A stretch of 38,122 nucleotides of DNA from JAPUDQ01 sp964532145 (lineage in GTDB: Bacteria; Patescibacteriota; Saccharimonadia; Saccharimonadales; Saccharimonadaceae). Below the pieces are notes generated by a model. That model did no database searches. It worked only from the letters and a program-made list of their open reading frames with translations, and was not told the origin of the DNA. Location of the stretch: contig CAZHGM010000005.1 in NCBI GenBank assembly GCA_964532145.1, positions 1 to 38,122 on the forward strand. Direction: 5' to 3'. Within the stretch, counting starts at the first letter, position 1. Every line of letters starts with the position of its first letter. Positions 23,662 to 30,817 of the stretch are shown here, one piece after another. A program made the position numbers and the translations under genes.

Positions 23662-23676
23662 AGTGTAAGTTACACT
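23662..23676 (+). promoter_or_regulatory. 15-bp perfect palindrome at the predicted transcription start
   Basis: AGTGTAA-G-TTACACT is perfectly symmetric and lies between the -10 box and the ATG at 23677. Its position fits a repressor operator. As RNA it could also form a 7-bp hairpin with too small a loop to be stable, so a DNA site is more likely. Confidence 0.5.
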
Positions 23677-23928
23677 ATGTTGAAAATAAAAAAATCATTC
23701 TTATTGCATCTTCCACATCTGCAGCTGACGAGCACCCAGCCAATGGAGCTTAGCGCAGTTCTTGATGACGGCGATGAACTCTCTCAGGCGATGAAGGCTG
23801 ACCCTGACGATCACGATGACAATTGGGTACTGACCGACCGTCCTGACGAATCCGAGCTGGATGCATTTTGGACGACTGTCGAGGATGATGTTCGCAAAGA
23901 CCCCAAGTGGTTTACCTTCGACGACTAG
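23677..23928 (+). CDS. Small acidic protein of unknown function
   Basis: An 83-residue protein I do not recognise. The N-terminus is basic and hydrophobic (MLKIKKSFLLHLPHL); the rest is strongly acidic (ADPDDHDDNW, DESELDAFWTTVEDD, FTFDD). No cysteine or clear membrane helix is present. A strong promoter and a 15-bp palindrome precede it, and the ATG follows the palindrome directly with no ribosome site. An internal ATG at 23743 would give a 61-residue fully acidic version. The acidic character suggests a protein-binding or DNA-mimic role, but this is a guess. Confidence 0.55.
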   Translation: MLKIKKSFLLHLPHLQLTSTQPMELSAVLDDGDELSQAMKADPDDHDDNWVLTDRPDESELDAFWTTVEDDVRKDPKWFTFDD

Positions 23929-23948
23929 CGTTTTGATGCAGAGCTTGC

Positions 23949-23954
23949 TATATT
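23949..23954 (+). promoter_or_regulatory. -10 box (TATATT) 6 nt before a start codon
   Basis: TATATT, then TACAGC, then ATG at 23961. There is no Shine-Dalgarno sequence, so this fits the leaderless pattern. Confidence 0.4.
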
Positions 23955-23960
23955 TACAGC

Positions 23961-24236
23961 ATGAGCTTTTTTAGTGATTTGGGATCAATCGCCCGCGAAT
24001 TCAACCAGATTAAAGATGATCTGAGTGGTACGCTTAATGAAACGGTGGCTGATGCTACCTCTGCGGCAAATCAAGCCTATGGTGATATTACAGCAAGCGC
24101 CAAATCTCTCTCAGCTGATGCTAATGCAGCATCCCAGCAGGCTGTTGACGCGGTTAAAAAAGTGAAACAAATTGATATTAGGCAATCGATTGAGGGCATA
24201 ACATCTTCGAAGTCTTTAAGAAAAGATAACGAGTAA
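23961..24236 (+). CDS. Small helical protein of unknown function
   Basis: A 91-residue protein rich in Ala, Ser, Asp and Lys, predicted to be nearly all helical. A repeated small-residue pattern (ADATSAANQAYGDITASAKSL, then SADANAASQQAVDAVKKV) resembles amphipathic helices of LEA-like or apolipoprotein-like proteins. There are no cysteines and no membrane segment. It is followed 14 nt later by a membrane protein gene with a good ribosome site, so the two are likely co-transcribed. The function is unknown. Confidence 0.6.
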   Translation: MSFFSDLGSIAREFNQIKDDLSGTLNETVADATSAANQAYGDITASAKSLSADANAASQQAVDAVKKVKQIDIRQSIEGITSSKSLRKDNE

Positions 24237-24250
24237 CGGAGGACAGGCGC

Positions 24251-24853
24251 ATGGAAGAGCCAAAGCCGGAACCAGCAAAACAAACCGAACCAGTCCGATC
24301 AAAAACTGTTTCGCCGACGTCTGAGCCGAAGGAACAGCACAGCCGCGCCTTTTCATTTGTCAGCACAATGTTTTTGCTGGCAGTACTCGCAGCTGGAGTG
24401 ATGACATACCTTTGGTATAGCCAAAAAATGCAAAACCAAAGTCTTCGAAGCGACGTTACGAGTGCGCATAGCACCGAGTCAAGCCTTCGGACACAAATGG
24501 ATAAACTCAAGAAGGAAAATACAAATCTTAGAAACGTTGTAGGAGATCAAGCAGCGACTGGTCATGACGCTACAGCGACTGACAAAGAGGCTATGCTTGA
24601 AACGGCTCAGAGGTACGTTTCGGCATATAAAGACTATGAAAATAGCACGATCGAGGCTGACGCGCGTAATTATCGAAGTGATGCAACTTTCGTATTGGTG
24701 CCTGTCGTGACCAAGAACCCTGCATCAAACATGGGGTGTGTTATGAAAAAGGCCCATGAAAACTGGGTAGTTATTTCATGCGGGCAAGGATCGCCAGATC
24801 AAGACACCCTTGATCGATTTGGCGTGCCGACAGACTTTACTAATGTACGATAA
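24251..24853 (+). CDS. Single-pass membrane protein with coiled coil, paralog of the next gene
   Basis: A 200-residue protein with a Pro/Glu-rich cytosolic N-terminus (about 1-33), one membrane helix (about 35-56), a short coiled coil (about 60-97) and an extracytoplasmic C-terminal domain (about 110-200). Two cysteines (GCVM and SCGQG) may be paired outside the cell. The end WVVISCGQG...DRFGVPTDFTN aligns with WVVIYAGQN...SRFDIPSSFVN of the next protein, so the two are paralogs. An ATG with GGAGGACAGG upstream is a clear start. I know no named family; a surface or envelope role is inferred from the topology. Confidence 0.65.
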   Translation: MEEPKPEPAKQTEPVRSKTVSPTSEPKEQHSRAFSFVSTMFLLAVLAAGVMTYLWYSQKMQNQSLRSDVTSAHSTESSLRTQMDKLKKENTNLRNVVGDQAATGHDATATDKEAMLETAQRYVSAYKDYENSTIEADARNYRSDATFVLVPVVTKNPASNMGCVMKKAHENWVVISCGQGSPDQDTLDRFGVPTDFTNVR

Positions 24854-24873
24854 TTTTTGTAAAAAGAAATGAC

Positions 24874-25434
24874 ATGGAACTAAACACCTCGCAGCCACAG
24901 CACTCACAAATAGTAAGCAAGCCTTCACGTAATCCAATTATTATGATTGTAGTGGGCGCGCTGCTTATCGGTATTGTTTTGATAGGGTTATTATGGTGGC
25001 AAAAAGACCAAGAGCTGCAATCGGTCAATAGCATACTAAAGGGTGCACAAGATCAGATAGTGAAGCTAAATGATAGTAAAGATTCGCTACAAGGAAAAAA
25101 TACACCGGCAGACCCAAATGATACGAAGATGTCACAAAAAGATGCTGTGCTGCTTGGAGCGTCAAGCTACTACTGTATGATTAAGAATTTTGGTTGCGAT
25201 AAGGTTGCAGCGACAGTGACAAAATTTCAAGAAGAAACTGAGACAACGCCAGGGTTTGCTATGGTGACAGCTTCTAATGCGAGCTCTCAAGAAGGCTTTA
25301 AACTTTGGTTAGAGCATACTCCTGGGGCACCATCGTCTTATGATTGGGTTGTTATATATGCTGGTCAGAATGTCCCACCAGCAGATATTGTGAGCAGATT
25401 TGATATCCCCAGCTCGTTTGTTAACGGTCAATAG
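24874..25434 (+). CDS. Single-pass membrane protein, paralog of the preceding gene
   Basis: A 186-residue protein of the same design as its neighbour: short N-terminus, membrane helix (about 22-42), coiled-coil-like linker (EIL-type pattern through about 75) and an extracytoplasmic domain (about 88-186). Cysteines occur in YYCMIKNFGCDKV. The C-terminal motif W-V-V-I-x-x-G-Q-x-x-P-x-x-D-x-x-x-R-F-x-x-P-x-x-F-x-N is shared with the paralog, while the rest has diverged strongly. It starts 20 nt after the preceding stop, so both probably share a transcript. The function is not known. Confidence 0.65.
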   Translation: MELNTSQPQHSQIVSKPSRNPIIMIVVGALLIGIVLIGLLWWQKDQELQSVNSILKGAQDQIVKLNDSKDSLQGKNTPADPNDTKMSQKDAVLLGASSYYCMIKNFGCDKVAATVTKFQEETETTPGFAMVTASNASSQEGFKLWLEHTPGAPSSYDWVVIYAGQNVPPADIVSRFDIPSSFVNGQ

Positions 25435-25444
25435 GCCTTATTGC

Positions 25445-25473
25445 TTGTCTCTGCGTTCTACATCTGTTATAAT
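25445..25473 (+). promoter_or_regulatory. Promoter of rplU
   Basis: TTGTCT (25445-25450), a 17-nt spacer and TATAAT (25468-25473). The start site is predicted near 25480, leaving a leader of about 30 nt. Confidence 0.7.
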
Positions 25474-25509
25474 CTGGAGTTGATTTACAGAAATTAAGCA
25501 AGGAATCTC

Positions 25510-25815
25510 ATGAAAGCAGTTGTTCGCATCGGCGGCAAGCAATACATTGTCGCTGAAAAAGAGACCCTCCTGGTGGACCGCCTCCCGGAAGGAACCAAAG
25601 AGCTCACACTCGAGCCACTGATGACATTTGATGGCAAAAACGCCACTGTTGGCGCGCCGTTGGTGTCTGGAGTCAGGATCAAAGCTAAGGTTGTCGACGA
25701 AGAAGTCAAAGGCGATAAACTTCGCGTTATTCGCTACAAAAGCAAAAAACGCGTTCACAAAGTGACAGGGCACCGCCAGAAGTATTCGCGTATTTCTATT
25801 GGCGCTATCAAGTAG
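25510..25815 (+). CDS. rplU: Large ribosomal subunit protein bL21
   Basis: bL21 binds 23S rRNA in the large subunit. The 101-residue length and the family pattern are standard: MKAVVRIGGKQY at the start, VGAPLV in the middle and KSKKRVHKVTGHRQKYSRISI at the basic C-terminus. A consensus promoter lies 37 nt before the ATG and a strong terminator follows, so it is monocistronic. bL27 (rpmA), usually the next gene, is not here; parA follows instead. Confidence 0.95.
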   Translation: MKAVVRIGGKQYIVAEKETLLVDRLPEGTKELTLEPLMTFDGKNATVGAPLVSGVRIKAKVVDEEVKGDKLRVIRYKSKKRVHKVTGHRQKYSRISIGAIK

Positions 25816-25830
25816 TCTTCGCTTGTCAGC

Positions 25831-25858
25831 AAAAATAGCCTGTTTAGAGGCTATTTTT
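25831..25858 (+). terminator. Rho-independent terminator after rplU
   Basis: AAAAATAGCC (25831-25840) and GGCTATTTTT (25849-25858) form a perfect 10-bp stem with an 8-nt loop and a terminal T-run. The A-tract on the left makes it potentially bidirectional. Confidence 0.85.
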
Positions 25859-25870
25859 GGTTATAGACGT

Positions 25871-25911
25871 GGAGTATACTCCAATAACAATTGTTTCACG
25901 CGTGGTATAAT
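25871..25911 (+). promoter_or_regulatory. parAB upstream region: 12-bp palindrome, parS-like half site and -10 box
   Basis: GGAGTATACTCC (25871-25882) is a perfect palindrome. TGTTTCACG (25892-25900) equals the left half of the bacterial parS consensus TGTTTCACGTGAAACA, but the right half is degenerate (11 of 16 overall). TATAAT at 25906-25911 is the likely -10 box. ParB autoregulation or binding here is possible. Confidence 0.4.
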
Positions 25912-25938
25912 CATGAGAGTAATGAGTGAGGGAACTAC

Positions 25939-26721
25939 ATGAGCTCACCAGTGATTATCGCGGTGACAAACCAAAAGGGCGGCGTCGGTAAAACGACGAC
26001 GAGCATTAATATTGCCTACTGTCTACACAAAGCAGGCAAACGCGTACTGCTGATTGATTTTGATCCTCAAGGAAACGCAACGAGCGGTCTAGGGTTTGAA
26101 AAGGATCAACTGAGCCACACGGTACTTGATGTCATCAGGCAGCAGGTACCGCTTCAAGACACCATTCTAACGACAGCGTATAAACAATTTGATCTTGTGC
26201 CGTCAACACCGGAGCTGGCAAATGCTGAGGTGGAGCTTGCAAGGGCGGAGAGACGGTTCATCCGCCTCAAAATGGCCCTTGCTGATCTTGAGGGATATGA
26301 TTACGTGATAATCGATAGCCCACCTAGCCTGAGTTTGCTGACGGTGAATGTCTTGATAGGAGCGCGCTTTGTACTCTTGCCGGTTCAGGCCGAGTTCTAT
26401 GCCTTGGAGGGTCTTGGCCAGCTGCTCGAGACGATGCAGCTTGTCCGCAAGGGGCTCAACCCGACGCTTGATTTGATTGGCGTGCTCGTAACCATGATGG
26501 ACACACGCACAACTCTGAGCAAGCAAGTTTACGAAGAGGTCAAAAAGCATTTCCCAGGGAAAGTATTCGAAACAGTCATCCCCAGGAACGTCCGAATAGC
26601 GGAGGCGCCAAGTCATGGACTACCAGTGGGTGCCTACGACAGCTGGAGTAAAGGGGCAAGGGCCTACAAACATGTGACAAAAGAAGTGATGAACCGTGTT
26701 GAAGAAAAAGGAGCGGCATGA
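25939..26721 (+). CDS. parA: Chromosome-partitioning ATPase ParA (Soj)
   Basis: ParA is a deviant-Walker ATPase that binds nucleoid DNA and, with ParB, moves newly copied origins apart. The 260-residue protein has Walker A KGGVGKTT (13-20, with the signature lysine at 13), switch region IDFDPQGNAT, Walker B-like DYVIIDSPPSLSLLT and the late IPRNVRIAEAPSHGLP segment typical of Soj. It lacks an N-terminal HTH extension, so it is the chromosomal type Ib-like small form. The gene is coupled to parB by an ATGA overlap. Confidence 0.95.
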   Translation: MSSPVIIAVTNQKGGVGKTTTSINIAYCLHKAGKRVLLIDFDPQGNATSGLGFEKDQLSHTVLDVIRQQVPLQDTILTTAYKQFDLVPSTPELANAEVELARAERRFIRLKMALADLEGYDYVIIDSPPSLSLLTVNVLIGARFVLLPVQAEFYALEGLGQLLETMQLVRKGLNPTLDLIGVLVTMMDTRTTLSKQVYEEVKKHFPGKVFETVIPRNVRIAEAPSHGLPVGAYDSWSKGARAYKHVTKEVMNRVEEKGAA

Positions 26722-27596
26722 AAAAAGGACTAGGCAGGGGGTTTGACTCCTTAATACCAACAGATGTACTCGACGAAAGTTTTGACCCGACAGCCGAGAA
26801 TGACGGCAAAGTCTCCGAGCTACGCTATATTTCAGTCGATAAAATAACCGCCAATCCGGACCAGCCGCGGCGTGAGTTTGATCCCACTACACTCGAAGAA
26901 CTATCAATCTCCCTCCAGGAGCATGGCATGTTGCAGCCGATTATTGTAGCTGCAAAGGGTGATGCGTATCAGGTGGTTGCCGGTGAACGCCGTTGGCGAG
27001 CCGCACAAATGGCTAGTATGGCTAAAGTCCCCGCGCTTGTGAGAACGCTCAGCAACCAACATAAGCTTGAAGTGGCATTGATTGAGAACCTGCAGCGCGA
27101 AGATCTTAATCCGCTCGAAACAGCCACGGCGTACCTCAAGCTCAATACGCAATTCAATCTGACTCATGAAGAGATCGCACAACGTGCTGGTGGCAAGGCT
27201 GTCAGTACGATTACGAATACAATTCGACTATTGCGACTACCTGATGATGCCAAAGATGCAGTCGTAAAAGGTGATATAAGCGAGGGTCATGCTCGTCAGA
27301 TATTGGCGCTTGAGGATCCTAATGCCCAGCGCAAACTGCTCAGAATGATTATCCTGAATGGCTGGAGTGTTCGTAAGGCAGAGCAGTTCGTTGTAGGATA
27401 CAAAAAAGCCAGTCAGGACGACGACAAGGCCGAGACAGCGGTTCGCCATACTCAGACTGAGACTGATTTTACACGGCAACTGAGCCGTCGTTTTGCAATG
27501 AAAGTCACACACAAGACGACAGCTCATGGCGGCCAGATTATTATTAGCTACAAGGACAACAAAGACTTAGAGCGTCTCGAGAATTTGTTACAGTAG
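26718..27596 (+). CDS. parB: Chromosome-partitioning protein ParB (Spo0J)
   Basis: ParB binds parS sites and spreads as a CTP-dependent clamp, loading SMC and stimulating ParA. The 292-residue protein starts with KKGLGRGFDSLIP, the N-terminal box that activates ParA. The CTPase domain has DQPRREFD (48-55) and GERRWRA (89-95), and the family motif ENLQRED. The HTH region is LTHEEIAQRAGGKAVSTITNTIRLLRLP. The C-terminal part (about 235-292) should dimerise. The start overlaps the parA stop. A full parS was not found in this window. Confidence 0.95.
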   Translation: MKKGLGRGFDSLIPTDVLDESFDPTAENDGKVSELRYISVDKITANPDQPRREFDPTTLEELSISLQEHGMLQPIIVAAKGDAYQVVAGERRWRAAQMASMAKVPALVRTLSNQHKLEVALIENLQREDLNPLETATAYLKLNTQFNLTHEEIAQRAGGKAVSTITNTIRLLRLPDDAKDAVVKGDISEGHARQILALEDPNAQRKLLRMIILNGWSVRKAEQFVVGYKKASQDDDKAETAVRHTQTETDFTRQLSRRFAMKVTHKTTAHGGQIIISYKDNKDLERLENLLQ

Positions 27597-27607
27597 CTAC
27601 GGGCGTG

Positions 27608-28201
27608 TTAGAAATCAGTAGAGATTTTGTTGAATGGGTAAATCCGCAAGGCGACCGGACCAACAATATCATTTAGAGGGATGAACCCTAGCCCATTTCG
27701 TGAGTCAAGTGATTCGCTGCCGCCGCGGTTGTCGCCAATCACAAATATCGTACCGGTATCGACGGTCACGTCAAGCTGTCCGGTTACGAATGAGGGTGAT
27801 ACATCGATGCCGTCGTAGGGGTTCAGGCCCTCAGAGTGCTCATTATTATAGACAGTGACATGACCGCCTGTTACGACGACACGTTCGCCAGCAAATGCGA
27901 TGACACGTTTGACAACGAATTCATCGCTTCGCATTTGATCATAGAGAGGATTACGAAACACAATAACATGGCCACGCGCTGGCATGTAATCCTTTCCTTG
28001 TAGAGCAGTGAATGTCATGGGGATGCGATTTACGATTAGACGGTCGCCAGTGTACATGGTAGGCTGCATACTCGGTCCGGTCACGCTAAAACTTCGAAAA
28101 ATAAGAGCATTGATCAACCAGGCTCCAACTACAACGCCAATGACAAAAAAAATAATCCCAAAGAGGTCGTTGAATCGTCGTTGATGCTTGATTGCTAACA
28201 T
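27608..28201 (-). CDS. lepB: Signal peptidase I
   Basis: This membrane protease removes signal peptides from exported proteins. The 197-residue protein has one N-terminal membrane helix (about 12-33) and the catalytic domain outside. Nucleophile Ser44 is in TGPSMQPTM and general base Lys98 is in FVVKRVIAFAGE. The box GDNR...SLDSRNGLGF near the C-terminus completes the family signature, with a two-residue longer spacing (GGSE) than usual. The gene converges on parB with 11 nt between the stops and is divergent from the LCP gene. Confidence 0.95.
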   Translation of the reverse strand: MLAIKHQRRFNDLFGIIFFVIGVVVGAWLINALIFRSFSVTGPSMQPTMYTGDRLIVNRIPMTFTALQGKDYMPARGHVIVFRNPLYDQMRSDEFVVKRVIAFAGERVVVTGGHVTVYNNEHSEGLNPYDGIDVSPSFVTGQLDVTVDTGTIFVIGDNRGGSESLDSRNGLGFIPLNDIVGPVALRIYPFNKISTDF

Positions 28202-28241
28202 ACCTTACTAGCATACATGCTTCGAAGCGACTACGCTAGCG

Positions 28242-28270
28242 TTTACCTGCAAGCTGAGAACGGCTATACT
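28242..28270 (+). promoter_or_regulatory. Promoter of the LCP gene
   Basis: TTTACC (28242-28247), a 17-nt spacer and TATACT (28265-28270), 13 nt before the ATG at 28284. Confidence 0.6.
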
Positions 28271-28283
28271 ATGAAGAACTTAT

Positions 28284-29945
28284 ATGAAACATCAGCCCCC
28301 AAGAAATATTGATGGATTTGGTTTACGGCGACGCAAGGCAGGGGCCGAGTCGTCTACCGCATCGTCCCATGAGATCGATACATTACCTGTTCCGCAACAG
28401 TTTTTAGAGAAGCCTGTCGAGCATAGCGTACCGATTGTTCATAAGCGATTGGCAGCTGCGGCTGTCGGCCAAACACAAACGACTGCAGCAAATCCGGGGC
28501 TGGCGCAAGAAATTCATGATTCATTGAGCGCCATCGATGATGAAAAAAAGCCTCATAAATCAAAACCACGGATCGGCCGTAAAAAACTGATCAAACGAGT
28601 CATGCTTTTGATCATTCTCGCTTGTATACTCTGGGCGGGGTTTATTGGCGTCAAGGCTCTCCTCGCCAGCCGAAGCGTGTTCAATGGTAATATCTTCGAC
28701 GTGTTTTCAAATAAGCAACTCAAAAAAGACCAATATGGCCGCAGTAATATACTCTTGTTTGGCACGAGTGAAGATGATCCTGGCCATGAAGACAGCGGCG
28801 CCGAACTGACAGATTCCATCATGGTGATTAGTGTGAGCCAGGAAAAAAAGGATGCGGTGATGTTTTCGATTCCACGAGATTTATGGGTGGATTACGGAAG
28901 AGCATGCGATGCGGGCTATAGCGGCAAAATCAATGCTGTCTATGAATGTGGTAAGCAAGGTGCATCAGAAGAAGCGGGCGCACAGACCTTAAAAGGAGTA
29001 GTGAGTGACGCGTTCGGCATCAGTATTCAGTACTATGCCAAAGTAAATTATTCTGCCCTCAAGGATGCAGTCAATGCTGTTGGGGGTATTACGGTGACGA
29101 TAGATAGTGACGATCCGAGAGGGGTCATGGATACGAACTTTGATTGGCAGTGTGGGGCAACATACGCGCAGCGGACGGCAACCTGTCCTCCGCGTGGACA
29201 TATGGTGGATTATAAAAACGGGCCAGCAAATCTTGATGGGGTCCATGCACTTGCTCTTGCCCGAGCACGCAATGCAAATCATGATGGCAGTTACGGCCTT
29301 GGGGGCGGTAATTTTGACCGTGAACAATACCAACAAAAAATCATCATCGCTATAAAAGAAAAAGCTGCGAGCGCTGGAACATTGGCGAATCCCGTGGCGA
29401 TGACAGGGCTGATCGATAGCGTCGGTGACAATGTAAAAACGAATTTTGAAACTGCAGAAATACGAGCGTTGATTGACCTGGCATCCTCAACTGACCGCAC
29501 CAAAATTCGTAGCCTTAGTTTGGTTGATGAAAATTCTCCACTGGTAACGACTGGTGACTACGGGGGTCAGAGTATTGTTAGGCCGGTTGAGGGGATTGAC
29601 GACTTCTCGGCAATAAAAAACTTCGTTCAGACACAGCTTAATACATCCAGTAGCGCTGAAACGAGTGAGAGCGCTACTATTGAAGTGTTGAATGGTACTG
29701 ATAAGTCAGGGGTTGCAAGCCGTAAAGAGGCTGAGCTTGAATCAAAAGGGCTGATTATCACAAGTATTGGTGACGCGCCCTCGAGTACAAGCTATGGCAA
29801 AGTTCAATGGTTTGATATGACCGGAGGGACCAAGCCCAAGACGGCAAAAAAGCTGCTTGATGTGCTCGGAGAACCAAGCAGCGGCTCCAGCTTGCCAGCC
29901 GGCGTCTACTCAAATGCCGAATTTGTTGTCATCGTCGGCGACTAG
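28284..29945 (+). CDS. LytR-CpsA-Psr (LCP) family cell-wall ligase with C-terminal LytR_C domain
   Basis: LCP proteins attach undecaprenyl-linked polymers to peptidoglycan. The 553-residue protein has a long cytosolic N-terminus (about 1-100), one membrane helix (about 105-127), an LCP domain (about 155-375) and a LytR_C domain (about 455-550). LCP landmarks are NILLFGTS, LTDSIMVISV, SIPRDLWVD, the NAVGGITV segment and LDGVHALALARARNA; the arginines and aspartates there bind the pyrophosphate lipid. LytR_C begins at ATIEVLNGTDKSGVA. An unusual cysteine-containing insert sits in the LCP core (QCGATYAQRTATCPP). This implies a cell wall with glycopolymer decoration, as expected for Saccharibacteria. 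Confidence 0.92.
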   Translation: MKHQPPRNIDGFGLRRRKAGAESSTASSHEIDTLPVPQQFLEKPVEHSVPIVHKRLAAAAVGQTQTTAANPGLAQEIHDSLSAIDDEKKPHKSKPRIGRKKLIKRVMLLIILACILWAGFIGVKALLASRSVFNGNIFDVFSNKQLKKDQYGRSNILLFGTSEDDPGHEDSGAELTDSIMVISVSQEKKDAVMFSIPRDLWVDYGRACDAGYSGKINAVYECGKQGASEEAGAQTLKGVVSDAFGISIQYYAKVNYSALKDAVNAVGGITVTIDSDDPRGVMDTNFDWQCGATYAQRTATCPPRGHMVDYKNGPANLDGVHALALARARNANHDGSYGLGGGNFDREQYQQKIIIAIKEKAASAGTLANPVAMTGLIDSVGDNVKTNFETAEIRALIDLASSTDRTKIRSLSLVDENSPLVTTGDYGGQSIVRPVEGIDDFSAIKNFVQTQLNTSSSAETSESATIEVLNGTDKSGVASRKEAELESKGLIITSIGDAPSSTSYGKVQWFDMTGGTKPKTAKKLLDVLGEPSSGSSLPAGVYSNAEFVVIVGD

Positions 29946-29968
29946 TGATAGACATGTGGGCCGCATGG

Positions 29969-29997
29969 GTGACGGCAGAAATTATGAGTGATATAAT
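29969..29997 (+). promoter_or_regulatory. Promoter inside the 5' end of the membrane-protein reading frame
   Basis: GTGACG (29969-29974), a 17-nt spacer and TATAAT (29992-29997). The start site near 30004 would place ATG 30008 almost at the RNA end. A second TATAAT lies at 30004-30009. Confidence 0.5.
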
Positions 29998-30007
29998 AGA
30001 TCGTATA

Positions 30008-30781
30008 ATGGACTTGATCAAATCTGTAGCCAAACGCTCACAGCTGAGCGATGTCGTATATATTTTGCTTAACCTTGCCTTGGCGTGTGGTGTGCTGTTG
30101 CTGACGATTGCGTTTCAACCACCGTATCTCGCGTACGCGCTTGTTCTGTTGAGTAAATGGCGCGTGTTTGCTGTCAGGGCTCGGTATTGGTGGGCAAATT
30201 TACAGACGAATACCGTTGATGTGCTTGTCGGTGCCAGTGTCGTGACGCTTATTTGGCAGGCTTCGGGTACGCTACTTGTTCAGACGTTTATTGCGCTTTT
30301 GTACGCAGCCTGGCTTCTCATATTAAAGCCGCGCAGCAAGCGGATATACATGATCTGGCAAGCGGGAGTAGCGCAGTTCCTGGCTATTATGGCACTTTTT
30401 AGCATCGCCCATGTTCTCGACTCGGCGGTTGTTGTGACTGTCTGCTACGCTATTGGCTACGTCTGCGCCCGTCATGTGATGGGTGCCTATGACGATCAAA
30501 ACCTAGCTATGCTGTCGATGATATGGGGATTCTTTATCGCAGAGCTCGGATGGCTGTCATATCACTGGACGACAGCTTACTCCTTAACGACAACACTTCT
30601 CCTCCCGCAAGCTTCAATCATCGCGGCGCTGTTCGGGTTTGTTGCCCTCCGTTGTTATGACGCACTTGTTCGCGAAGTTCCGCTATGGCGCTCAGTCAAG
30701 GCACCGGTCTTGTTCTCATTTGCGGTTATGGCTATTTTGCTCTTCAGCGAACTCTCAGCTATCTTCAATCATACTGCATAG
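30008..30781 (+). CDS. Polytopic membrane protein of unknown function
   Basis: A protein of about 257 residues with seven or so hydrophobic helices and few charged loops (for example VRARYWWANLQTN and LKPRSKRIY). I do not recognise the family. The frame is open from GTG 29945, which overlaps the LCP stop by one base, but a good promoter lies at 29969-29997 and helix 1 begins shortly after ATG 30008, so I prefer 30008; ATG 29984 is a third option. There is no cysteine-rich or catalytic motif. It sits between an LCP gene and htrA, so an envelope role is plausible. A sequence gap begins 3 nt after the stop. Confidence 0.6.
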   Translation: MDLIKSVAKRSQLSDVVYILLNLALACGVLLLTIAFQPPYLAYALVLLSKWRVFAVRARYWWANLQTNTVDVLVGASVVTLIWQASGTLLVQTFIALLYAAWLLILKPRSKRIYMIWQAGVAQFLAIMALFSIAHVLDSAVVVTVCYAIGYVCARHVMGAYDDQNLAMLSMIWGFFIAELGWLSYHWTTAYSLTTTLLLPQASIIAALFGFVALRCYDALVREVPLWRSVKAPVLFSFAVMAILLFSELSAIFNHTA

Positions 30782-30784
30782 ATA

Positions 30785-30794
30785 NNNNNNNNNN
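30785..30794. other. Assembly gap (10 N)
   Basis: Ten undetermined bases. The round number suggests a scaffold join of unknown true length, so htrA upstream signals and any small gene here may be missing. Confidence 0.98.
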
Positions 30795-30817
30795 TGTAAA
30801 AGGGGGCATCACGGCAC

